Positions 44,084 through 55,248 of a DNA stretch of 64,000 nucleotides are shown in pieces (the first letter of the stretch is position 1; every line of letters starts with the position of its first letter). The stretch is taken from NCBI GenBank assembly GCA_021234155.1, contig JAJEKV010000079.1, positions 1,802,789 to 1,866,788 on the forward strand, in the 5' to 3' direction. The notes under the pieces are model-generated. The model ran no database searches. It worked only from the letters and a program-made list of their open reading frames with translations, and had not been told where the DNA came from. Source of the stretch: Isoetes taiwanensis (lineage: Eukaryota; Streptophyta; Lycopodiopsida; Isoetales; Isoetaceae). Position numbers and translations under genes: made by a program.

Positions 44084-46236
44084 AAAGTGCTATAGACACT
44101 CCTTGAAAAGGCGCCTGTATGTTTGGAAGTGGGGAAGAAATGCGGAAATTCAAGATTTTGCTAAGAAACAGCACAGCTGGCCGAGCGATCCGAGACATCA
44201 AAGCAAAAACCAATTTAGTATATGCATCCCAAGGTGAGGCAGTTCTCAACGGTGCCATCGATTCTGTCAAATTCAACGTTTACAAGATGCCAATGGTATT
44301 GGCTGTTTCAGAAACATGCTTTTATCCAATTCAACCGATCCAGTCACTTGGACAGTACATGCCATGGAATTTAGCTAGAGTTGAAGATTTAAGAGAATTA
44401 TAGTCCACAATAATCACCAATTCGCTGGGCCTTTTAGATTCACCATCCACCACGCAGTTTACGTTTCTCGCATCCGAGCAATTTAGCGCCGATGTCAGAC
44501 CTTTCTGCATTTTCTTGAAGAGTCTTTGTTTATTACTTGCTCAAAGCTTAAATCTGGCGATAAACCTTCATGGTTTAGAACTTTTGTCAGAGAGCTGCGA
44601 AGACGGAACTCCGTGATGGCAGTGTCTAGGGTCTGGGTCCCTGGCTTGAGTCTAGGGAAGCTTTGGAAGGGAGTAGAAAGGGCTACCCTTGCAAGAACTG
44701 TTAACTCAATCAGCAATTCTCTGCACTAAGTCTTCCAGCTAAATGAAAAGCTAGAGCCTTCAATAATGATTCACAGCAGGGCACAATTTCTGATTAGAAA
44801 AGCTAAAGCAAGCAATAATTATGCGTGGCACCCTCCCGCAGATTCAAGAGCAATCATGTAGTGATGTATAGAAGACTTCCACAGGAACAAATTCAGCCTG
44901 ACGTCTTCTACAACTTTCGGCCTATGCAATCCGGGGTCATGTGATCGCTACATGTACCACCTGGTATATCTGATGATCCAATCCACCGAATCAATCACCT
45001 GTGCTCCCAACCTAAGACGAATTCGAACTCTCTAATTTGAACTGCTGTCCCTGTGTTTTCTCAATCTCAGTTGTCCGTCGTCTACATCTGTCTACACTAC
45101 CTGTATAAAACCTGGTCTCTGATTTCCAAATCCCCTTTGCCTGATTCAAATACTACCCTATTCTTTGTGAACAATCACATGTGGAACGATCACAAAAGGT
45201 GAACAATCACATGTAAAGCCCACCGAAGGTGGGCAATTTACTAGTGTATTATAAATTTTTAGGGGCTTTTGCTGCCCTACATAACTCCCCCTCCCCCTCC
45301 CCCACCCCCCTTCCCCCCCCACGTGAATATGCACCCAAACCAAAGGGGGTTTCAAGGGGATTTTAATTTAAAAATGTTTGATGCAATGGTTTAAGTTAAT
45401 TATATAATGTTAATGGTAGTTACGTGTTGGTTACTGTATTAAAAAAATTTCGGGCCCTTAGGGAAAACATCTGGAAAACTCTATACAAGCCTTCAACGAT
45501 TGGGAAAAAATGACTTATCATAGGGCAGCTTCCACAAAGAATGTTATGTACAACAGAAAAAGAACCGTTTGATATTATGCAAATAAGCTGAGAACTGTGC
45601 TTAGTCTACAGGCAAAAGGCACGGGCAAAGACTTTTCAATCAATAAGATTGGAAGATGACTCTGCTCCAATCCCTGTTCCAGTGAAAAACTAAGGGCAAT
45701 CCTTAAGATCTGCCTTCCCGTTCGCATCCCTGAGCCATGGAAACTAAAACTAAGGGCCGCTTCGGAAAGAAATGAAGCGGGGTCTTCTGCCTTGGCATCC
45801 TCGAGACCTGCATCCAGGGAAAATTTTAAGTGACCTATAATTTTGTATAAGTATAATGAATTGGCCATTCCTTGTAAAATATGCCCCCAAAAGTGTAGCA
45901 TGAACTGGCCATTTTTCCTATTTTTTCTAATGTGGATGTAACCCAATTGGCGATTTTCAAACCAAATATGTAATAATGTGTAGCTCAAATGGCGATTTTT
46001 GGCTAGATTCTTATTAAATATAGAGGTAGTTGCCTAAATATAAAGAAGTCGCTACCCTATATAAATGTGTTTAAGTTACATGTTGTATGAATTTGAATTC
46101 ATACCCTATGTATTTCAATAATGCATAGATTGCTGGTAGGGAGAATCGAAAGTCGGATGCCAGAGCCATTCTTTGATAGATATATTCAGGAATAAAAATT
46201 TCTAATAATGTTGGCCCCCCATAAGTGATGAATTTA
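44084..46236. other. Flank of the bHLH relic; C-rich tract
   Basis: A minus-strand ORF at 44716-44495 could be part of the bHLH N-terminus, but there is no motif to prove it. A pyrimidine tract at 45286-45320 has long c-runs (g-runs on the minus strand). The 137-codon minus ORF at 45575-45988 has repeated internal phrases but no family resemblance. Confidence 0.35.
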
Positions 46237-46432
46237 CACTACTACAAAAATAGGTAGAAATGGCACAAAAGTGACATTTATCCTCCGCCTTTTTATCGGG
46301 CATAAACGTCACTTTTGTGCCATTTGGGGAGCACAAACATCATAAATGGCACAAAAGTGACGTTTATGCCCCGTAAAAAGGCAGAGGATAAATGTCACTT
46401 TTGTGCCATTTCTACCTATTTTTGTAGTAGTG
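46237..46432. mobile_element. CACTA-type MITE, 196 bp, with intact TSD
   Basis: It begins cactactacaaaaataggta and ends with its reverse complement. The CACTA start, the size and a perfect 3-bp target duplication tta (46234-46236 and 46433-46435) define an En/Spm-type non-autonomous element. The two arms are complementary over about 90 bases with only two or three mismatches. Each arm contains a second, smaller hairpin formed by ggcacaaaagtgac and its complement, so that 14-mer occurs four times. There is no coding capacity. The near-perfect arms and TSD indicate a recent insertion. Confidence 0.9.
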
Positions 46433-48699
46433 TTATGAGGGGGGCCCTTAATGAATTAAGATTTGGCGAACTTAAGGTATTATAGGATTTGGCCAAGTGG
46501 CCTAAATGGCCATTCCATAGGCATATCTAGTTCTCACTTGGGACTGAATTGGCCCCAACCTCAATACCACTCCAATTAGCAAACATCTAATTGGCCATTC
46601 TAATGTCATAATAGGCAATAAAGTGCCGCGAAATGGCGAATCTGCAGGTAGTTCGTAGGTAAGGCACCCTACTCAAGCCGGCCGTCGCATTTTGTCTGAA
46701 CCTGTAATTTGTGGCCAAATGGCCCGCCGGGGCCACTAAAATTTTCGCTGCCTGCATCCCCCTTCCCCTTCCCGAGCCCTGCCTGAAAAACCACATATAA
46801 TCAATTAACCCTAAATTATCCTTCTTCGAGCCTTGCATGCTTCCATTGGAGATATCCTCAAAAATCATAGGTGTAACCATTAAAAAGTGTCATAAAAATT
46901 AATGTGAGCATATGCGCACTCTAGATGTATGCATTAGTACGTCCTCAAAATACGGCGACCAAATCTTAGTAAAACCATAGGTAAAAACCTACAAAAATAC
47001 AAAAACAACCCCCTATTATCGTGCTATATATTCATTACTACAGACATATTCGGCAATTCATTTACTGGTTGCCGATATATTGTATCTGCTACCCCACATA
47101 TAGAGGATAACACATCTAACTAATGGCATCCTTCAACTCCATGCAAAAATATTCACTATCTTCTAAAATGATACAAAAGAATACCACTATCTCTAGAAAA
47201 AGACCCACTGAAATTGCAACACCACATACATTCATTAAAGGCCAACAACACCGCATCCGTTAAAATTAACATTAAGGAGGCGTATAGTCACTAGGGTTGC
47301 AAAGCAAAACGAAATATAGTCTTTGCTTTATGAACCTTACTAGTTTTTTTTGCTCATTACTTAGCTTGCTATTCACTGCATGCACATTCTTTTGTAATAC
47401 CTTAAACTCAAGGTCATCATACATGTGATGTCCCAGGTAACGTGTGACGTCCCATACTATATCCTTGCAAATTTCTTCTCAAGGATCAAAAGAGAGATCA
47501 ACAATCAATTTTCATAATGTACGTAAACTGTATACATAAGCTCAATTTGCAATTTTTATCGAGTTAATATTGCAGCGATCATATCATATGGATTTTGTCA
47601 GCTAATTTAAAGCCGATGTTATCCCAATGAGCCAAAACGCTATCTTGCTACTTACACTCAGATTAAAATAGGACGCGCATGCAGTCAACAACACGAAGAC
47701 GTGGTTATCTTTCAAGAGGTTTATTATACATCACTTGAAAATAAAATGGAATAAAATACAATAGGCATGACGTTGATGTTGAGTAAAAGATATTCTTTAC
47801 TATTGAGGTTCTTTGGACAATTAAATTTTACTTTTGAATATAGGAAGAAATCTAGAAGCATCACATATAGGAAAAAGATGGATTATAATGCATAAAGTGT
47901 ATCCAGACATTGCCTGTGGAAGACACAGGACAGGCCAATATATCAAGCTACAACAACCACAATCCATCACATCAGTGCTAGTCCATTTTTGAATGCTTAT
48001 CCCCTCAAAGGTGGCAGAGAGAGAGAAAAGGGAAAGGAAATGGGAAGGGATATGATGCTAGAAGGGAAGTAAAAAACAAGGGAGAGAAATGTGGAGGCCG
48101 GGGAAAGGGGGATGGCAGAAAAGGCAGGAGGGGCCAAGTTGCAGATGGTTAGGAGGCGAGAGGCTAGGCAGGAGGGACCAAGTCAGGAGGCGAGAGGCTA
48201 AGCAGGAAGGACCAAGTTAGGCAGGAGGGGCGAAGATGCTGAGAATTAAGGTTACGGAAGAGGAAGAGGAAGAGGAAGAGGAGGAGGAGGAGGAGGAGAG
48301 CATTTTCTTTTATCATATTTTATATTATTGGGATATACGTAATCTTACCCTAGGGAAAAAAAAGCCTACATAGGTGGCGGCCGCATTATGAAACAAGCCT
48401 TTCTGAAGTAGAAAGGCGGCCACAAAATTGAGCAGCAAAGCAAACACGCAACAGCAGCAGCAGCAACACCAGCACCAGCACCAGCACCAGCACCAGCTTC
48501 AATGCAACCCGCCAATATAGGAGGGGGCATGATCTTGGAAAGAAGCAAGAGGGTATGAAAAATCCCCCAAAGATAAAACAATATATTGCAACTTGGGACT
48601 TGATCAAAGGGGGTCGCGTGGAACACATTTATAACATGTCTTTCCCGCTTTTGTGCGTTAATCAAACCCCTTAATCCCGTTTAACGCACCTTTTCCCTC
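46433..48699. other. Intergenic with purine-rich and triplet-type repeats
   Basis: No gene recognised. Around 48110-48235 an approximately 36-base g/a-rich phrase (aggaggcgagaggctaagca and variants) is repeated two to three times. A gaagag tract runs 48254-48300 and a cagcac tract 48450-48498. ORFs over these tracts are artefacts. Confidence 0.45.
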
Positions 48700-49087
48700 C
48701 CCCTTTGCTTTCTTGGAGAGGCGTTAATCCGGAGGCTTTAACGTTTGCTTCCCTTCCCCTTTACCCTTTGCCCGCAGCCGCGTTTTGCAAGCAGAGTCTT
48801 TTGTGCAGAGTAACGCCGCAATGATCCGTCGTTTTGAGTCTTGCCTTTGGGGATTGAAGCGTCGGCGCTAATCTGCCCTTCAATCCGATCTATCTCATGG
48901 GCTTTTTGCTTGCTTTTGCCCTTTTCTGTCCTCTTTGATCGATCCATCTTTTGGGTCGTCCATCAATTGGTTGTCCGGTGTTGCAACTGGGTTTTTTTTT
49001 GTTGCGGGAGAGGAACCCATTTCGGAGCTGGTTGAATTGGGCGTGTTTTAGATTTTTTGGCAGTGGGTTTGGAGCTTGTTTTGCGCA
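48700..49087 (+). promoter_or_regulatory. Probable promoter and 5' leader of the MED26-like gene
   Basis: The sequence becomes CT-rich (48690-48770) just before the gene. CT-rich tracts are common at plant transcription starts, and no TATA box is clear. The frame of the gene is open for 12 bases above the ATG only through a TTG at 49076, so translation very likely starts at 49088. Confidence 0.35.
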
Positions 49088-51205
49088 ATGGATTTTTGGA
49101 GGACTTACTTTGATAGCTCGAATCAGGATATATGGAGTATTATCGATCATGCTATTTTGTTGGCGTTCATTGATCACCCAGAGGAGCTTAAGCGCAGAAG
49201 AGATGGCATTGCGGAGAAGCTGTTTGCTCCTGCTTCCCAATACAAGGATTATTGTCGGCAGTCTGGAGAATTGGATGACGGTATGGTTAGTAAGTCGATC
49301 GAGAAGTCTAGTGATATTTCTAGGGAAAGAGTTTGTGAAGATGAAGAGGACGATGATGAAGAATGCGAAAGAAATTATCATAGGCAGAGTCAGGCGGCAT
49401 ATTCTTTAAGAGAAGAGGAAGAGGATGGGGAAGATGAGGAGGAGGAAGACGTAGATGAGGATGAGCCTAGAAATGCTAGACATGAAACCAGCTATGCTGA
49501 TGCAGAAGCTTTATCAAACGAGATGGAAGAGGAATGCCGTCAGATGAAACAAATTGAAAGCATCAAAACACGTTTGATGGATCCTAATCAGGTTCTTTTT
49601 CTTGTTCCCTCATTTAGTCTTTTGATCAGTAATAACCCTTCGTTTTGACTGTTGGTATCACATAAATTTTGCAATATCTTAGTAGTAACCTAGTGTTGAC
49701 CCTTCCAATGCAGACTGAGGACCATATTTTACGCTTACTTAGAGCTCTGGAAAGCATGGACATTTCTTATGAAGCTCTAAAGGTAACTGAGATGGCAGTT
49801 GCCTGACCTTGCCTATGTGGTTGTGTTTGGCTGTTGCTCATGTCTTCGCATGACAGACGACTGGCATTGGCAAGCAAGTTAACCTCCTGCGTAAACATGA
49901 CTCTTTGAAGATAAGAACATTGGTGAAAGGTCTTATCAGGTAGTAACATATATTGTTAAAGAGACGCATATGCCCTTTGATTGCTGATGAAGCATTTACT
50001 ATGACAACTTTCAGAGTGTGGAAATCAGTGGTTGATGAATGGACAAAAAATGCCGAAGACGTTGCAGCTGCTGCAGACAGGGGTAAGTAAGTTATTGATT
50101 ATTGGAGTACAAGTAATTCACGTGTTATAAACAAATGCAACTCTGGACGTTTTGAAATAGGTAATGGATCATGTGATGGAGAATATGGTTTGCCATCTCC
50201 ACCTATAGATGAAGGTGAATTACTTGCAGCAAGAACTGCACCTGTAGAAATGAACCAGGTAAAGCCAGAAACATGTTCTTATATCTCTTGTGATAATCCA
50301 AGGACAATAACTCTGTGGACTAATTACCTTTTTGTTAACATTGATTCAGCTGCTTGAGTACATGGATAGTGGAATCGGTAAGGAATGTTTGTTAAGACAT
50401 TTTTGCCTTGTAAGACTTATGATTATTGAGGCTGACAATTTTATTTTCAGGGGCTCGTCCAGTTAATGGTGGCGAGGATGATGCAAATTCTCCATTTGGC
50501 CAAGTCTCAAATGGCTCCAGCCAAGGTTCACATTCTCCCAATGGGAGGCCCGTGAGAAACAAGTCTGGCCAGAATACTACCAACACAATGCATGATGATG
50601 CAGGTAGACCTGGTAATTTAACTGCCAATAAAATTGTGAAACGGAATAATGGCTCTGGAGCAGCTGGCGAAACCCCTCTCCCATCCAACAAGGGTGCCAA
50701 TGCTGGAATGAACCCTCAAAGGACTGGTTCAGTGCCTGCACGTCCTAAGACAGTTGATCAAGCTTGCCAAAGGCAACCCCAGTTGAAAAGGCCCAGTTCT
50801 TTAATGGTATATCAAACTCAAAAGCATTTTTATTGGTTATGCAGTTTCTAATTGATAATTTTTAGAGGGGCTGATAAAAAATAATCAACTCTTATCAGAA
50901 ACCAGGGTCTGACCGGGAGTCTCTTAGGCTCCCCAAGGAGACTTCTGGGGCCGAAAAGCTTGCTGCTGCAAAGCGAAAGCTCCAGGACGAGTACAAGCAG
51001 GCGGAAAATGGTGAGTTTATTTTAGAGCCCGGTGCTTGGTCTATGAATGATAAACTATAACACATGATTATTTTCTGTAGCAAAGAAGCAACGGACTGTA
51101 CAGGTAATGGAGGTTCAAGATCTTCCAAAAGGTGGTAATAAATCTGGGAACAAACTGCATACGCATAATCAGCACCGGATTAAGTCTGGAAATTGGAGGT
51201 CATGA
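49088..51205 (+). CDS. MED26/TFIIS N-terminal domain protein, nine exons, 480 residues
   Basis: Exons 49088-49591, 49714-49782, 49857-49939, 50015-50082, 50161-50258, 50350-50377, 50451-50806, 50899-51010 and 51081-51205. Every intron is GT-AG, all phases close, and the total is 1443 bases. The N-terminus MDFWRTYFDSSNQDIWSIID, then LKRRRDGIAEKLFAP, matches the conserved head of plant MED26b/c-like proteins. An acidic Glu/Asp block spans residues 90-130. The TFIIS-N (LW) four-helix domain spans about residues 150-240 across exons 1-4: MKQIESIKTRLMDP, HILRLLRALESMDISYEALK, TGIGKQVNLLRKHDSLKIRT, VKGLIR and VWKSVVDEW. The tail is Ser/Pro/Asn-rich, with basic KRKLQDEYKQAE and a C-terminal RIKSGNWRS. 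Such proteins sit in the nucleus and link Mediator or elongation factors to RNA polymerase II. This is the one clearly intact gene here. Confidence 0.85.
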
Positions 51206-53362
51206 AACATAGCAAATTTTGAGCATGGTTTTTTAAAAGATCGGCGAGGATTCTAACTGCTGCGAACAATGAGTACAATTTTTACATCTCTACCATTAAG
51301 TGAAGGAACTTGTTACCAGGAGGTAATCCGGGTTTATTGACTGGAGGAAAATACAGCTTCAACTTTTTGGATTTAGGGAAAATAAATTGAATTAGTAATA
51401 TGGAAGTAATGTTGCTACATGGGACGGAACTATCGATGCTAGGAAGAGAGCATTTAAGCATCACAACATATGCAAGTGCTCTACTGCTTAAATGTGGCAA
51501 TAAAGGTATAATGGAATTGCATAGCGTACCAGGTTCTGATAATTCTTTCAGAAGTTGATTCTTTTATATTAGAAAAAAATATATTTGAGAAAAGCTACAT
51601 GGTTTTGTGCCAGAGATCACCTGAAAGTAATAGAAGGCAGGTGATCATTTGGACGTTTCAGGTGTGCTCATCTGATGTACATTTTGTGAAGCCAGTAAAA
51701 AAGTATTATACAAGATCTTTATGTTTTTCGCGGCAAGTATAATTCAAAGTTCCATTAACTGCTCCAATGGACCTGCTTTGGCAGAATACTGGGTAGCTAA
51801 TGTTTCATTTTATTATATTTTTTGAAAAATCATTGAATTGACTCAAGCTGTATAGTGTAATGTTTGTGAGCATCATTGTTTTCGTGTCGTGTCATGTTTG
51901 CATGATGTGATGTGAAGCAGCAACCTCAAGTTCAACTGCTTATGCTTATGAAGGTTGTGAAGTGAAATTCTATTCAAAGGTCTGGCCGTATAGGTATATT
52001 GTGCTTTTAGATTTTATCAACATTTGTGTGATTATTTTATCTAGTTATGTTCAAGGGGTATTGTGCTTCTTTGATCCAGGCCCCTACATAAATAGCATAA
52101 TGGGCTTGAACTCCATTCCTATTATATGAAAGATGCAGGTAGAGTTTACTTTAAAAATGCATATACAATATATACTTGATGGGTCAACTAGAGTGGAGCA
52201 AGGCCAGCTAAATTGGTCAATCAAAACTTATACTTTGAAAATGCATGTACAATATATTTGATGGGTCGACTAGGGCGGAGCAAGGCCAATTAAGGATGGA
52301 TTGGTCAATTCAAAACTATGCAATATATTTGATGGTCAACTACGTCGGAGCAAGGCCAATTAAGGATTGATCAATTCAAACCTTATAGCGTATATATGAT
52401 GCAGGTTTGGGATCTTTTTATTTGTTTTCTTGTATATCAAGTTAGATAGACACTAGTGTCTTTCATGGTGATGCAACTCTTACTAGTCTTGATAGAATGG
52501 GTAGCAATATAGATAGGACTATTGTTGCCCATGTCGGCAATCATATTGTGCAACGCCTTTGATGCTAGCATTCTTGAAGCTTTATTCAAGATGGCAAGAA
52601 GGTATTACAAGCATTGTAAATATCAATACCATTGCTTAGAGGGTGGCTGCTGGGACCATGTTGGCAAGACCATGGAAAGATGTTCCAGTACGAATGAATT
52701 TGCTAGGAAATGCCTGAACTTAAATACAAACTAGAAACATGGAACTAGAATATATGCTGGAAGAATGAGAACGAGTTATTACTCATCCTCATGAATTTCC
52801 TTAGATTCCTAGAAATTAAGAATGAACATTGGACTTTATTGGTCATAGATAGATAGGTTTTTAACGAGTAGACAAACAACCAACTAAATTTCTTAATATG
52901 AAAATCAGTGTAGTAAATGCAGATAAAATGGTCCACGTGTATAAATGTAGAGAAATATACCCTTTTATAGCTACAAGCATTATAGCAAATGGCTTGTAGA
53001 TCATGCTAGTAAGGCCATCTGCTCGCAGCTTATGCCAAGCTTATAGATCCATGTATCATGAAGAATAGATTCGATTATAGATCTATAAGAAGTAATGCTA
53101 TCAACATGTTCAAAAAAAATTACAGGCCTCAAATGTCATACTGAGGAGATTTTAAGACACACATATCCTGGGTAAGATTCTAGTTTTTATATTTCAATAA
53201 GGCTTTACCTTCCAGTTAAATCATAGGATATTATAACACATAATGATATGTATAGTGACCAAAAAGGGCATGAGAAGCTCACAATTGGCATTGAACCTAC
53301 TGAAATCTAGACAAAAGCATGCAGAGAGAGGGGGAGATATGGATGGAGGGCTGAATTAAATC
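51206..53362. other. 3' flank of the MED26-like gene; degenerate triple repeat
   Basis: 3' UTR and beyond, with candidate aataaa-type signals near 51374 and 51495. At 52145-52385 a unit of 65-88 bases occurs three times with drift (phrases aatgcatatacaatatatac, gatgggtcaact, ggagcaaggccaattaagga, attggtcaattcaaa). No further gene recognised. Confidence 0.5.
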
Positions 53363-54919
53363 AGTTTTTATCGTGCATGGAGACCAAATAACCTATAGAA
53401 CCCAAATAAATAAACAAAAAAACAAAGAACAACCATCCTATGACTGTCCAATATTAGAAAACCTCTGCCTTGATGGGTTTTCGAGGGAAAAATCATAGCA
53501 GTAATAAGCTTACTGACAAACCATACATATGTATATGTCACTATATGATCAAGGGCACAACTGACCGCATGTCTAGTACCTCCTGGATATAAGATGCTAG
53601 TGCCCCTACTGAAGGCGTGCTTGTCATCACATGTAGCGGTTGTTTAAGTGTAACCAACCCGACATATCATGCTCAGATAGGTGCAAATGCTAAGAAATTA
53701 TGAAAAGTGTGTGGCACTCATCTTCAATAACTCCTAGTTGGTAGCATTGACAGGCCCTGTTTTCACGCTCTTCCTGACCCTATCTTCCAGCTCAATTCTG
53801 AAGAATACTCCTGTGCAAATGGACACAATCCCTGCATCCTTTTTAAAGGTAAATGTCTTAGCGAGTATTACTGTGGACCTCTGGCAAGTAGGGGATTAAT
53901 TTAGTTTTTGTAGTTTGGCGATTGTGGTCCTCATTGTTATGCACTTGTATGAATCCCGGTTCTTGCACTTTATGCCTAAAAACCATATCACTTGCTTCTT
54001 TTTTCAGCAGGCTTTGAGGCGTAATGGTCATTGTGTAGGGGAGGTTTGGAAGGCGTAATGTTTACCACCTCTTGGTATTATATTATATGATGTTCCAAAG
54101 AAGCTCTTTGAAGAGGTAGAAACTCGGTCTCTTGTAGAATTTGCTCGACTCCAACTGTTTGAGTAGAAAAGGCTCTCTGTACCCATTCCAAGTCCTTCTA
54201 AGTAAAAAGTGATATAACTGCCCCCCATACTTCCACTGCATACAGAAGCATCTACTCTACCAACACACATATTGAACAGGTGCAACTGATGTGACAAGTT
54301 GTAAAGATCTGCTCTATGACAGTTGTTTTCCATTGCATAGAGAGCCTTCTAGCCTGCCATCACTTGTTGCCTAATACAAGTATCTCAATATGTGGTAGCA
54401 GTGAACTCCACCTCTAGGTATTTGTATTTTGCACTATTACCACATCTTGACCATGGTAAGTGAAGCAAGACTGCCTATTGCCTTGAGCGCGACACCAAGC
54501 AACTTGGTTTTGGACAAATTAACATGCATTCCAGTGGCCTGGCAGAAAGTAATTAGTGCATCCAAACGCTGCTGTACATTTGCTGACATATAAGCTAAGA
54601 GGTCTGCATCATCTGCATATATCAGCTTCCGGATGATATGGTGAGCAAGCCCAGCTCCTCCATCTCCATGTTGTTTCAGTCAATCCTCATGCTGATTAAT
54701 GTGCAATCCTAACAGCGTGAGAGAGAGTGATCACCCTTGGCGAACTTTAACGCTATTGCTGATAAGTAGTCTTGATGGTGCATTCGAGCTGAGCATGTTT
54801 CACAGAGCATGTATACTGCATTTTGCAACTTTTGGGAGACTCCCAACTGCATTAATCTTGCCCACAACTTCTCCCTTTCCCTAAGAACTATGTTGAGAGC
54901 TTTGACAAAGTCCATTAAA
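53363..54919 (-). mobile_element. LINE remnant with RT core, interrupted by a younger LINE
   Basis: Minus strand. The conserved 3' end block is at 53363-53407 (degenerate). LINE 3' UTR similar to 54979-55248 follows. The RT core has IYADDADLLAYMSANVQQ (active site at 54602-54619) and GMHVNLSKTKL near 54520. Further upstream KLWARLMQLGVSQKLQNAVY reaches DFVKAL at 54915. There the sequence breaks off at the tail of another LINE. The catalytic aspartates are intact, but stops and gaps occur. Confidence 0.7.
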
Positions 54920-55248
54920 GAATAGAATAGAATAGGTTTTTAGCGTCCACGGAGACCAATTGGCCTATGGGACCCAAACAAAAAGAGAGCAACAAGCATA
55001 TTACTGATAGGATTAAAAAACCCCCCGCCCCGAAGGGTTTTCGAGGGAAAAACCTTAGCAGTAATAAGCCTGCTGGCACACTGTACAATTGCATAGGACA
55101 GCTCAATACCGTCCCGTAGGACACAAACGAGTCCGTGCATCCATAACCTCTTGGAGGTACGACCCCAACAAACCCACTGACGCCGTAGTCAATAACTGAT
55201 GCAACGGCTGGCCAGGCACTAGTAATCGAACATATCGCTCCCGGATAT
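54920..55248 (-). mobile_element. 5'-truncated LINE inserted in the LINE above
   Basis: On the minus strand it ends with the conserved block (cccataggccaattggtctc, cgtggacgctaaaaac) and three ttcta units at 54920-54935, directly inside the FVDFVKAL sequence of the older LINE. The body aligns with 53408-53660 and so is the 3' UTR of the same family. Its upstream side is cut at 55248/55249 by the start of the LTR element. Confidence 0.7.

Noticed and set aside
45575-45988. 137-codon minus-strand ORF
   Set aside because: Repeated internal phrases (AALSFSFHGSG, IALSFSLEQG) look like a local DNA repeat, and no protein family or promoter context supports a gene.
48366-48665. ORFs with alternating Ala/Gly or Leu/Val runs
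   Set aside because: They are translations of the cagcac simple repeat at 48450-48498.
48951-49409. Plus and minus ORFs overlapping exon 1 of the MED26-like gene
   Set aside because: Other-frame shadows of the 49088-49591 exon, which has splice and family support.
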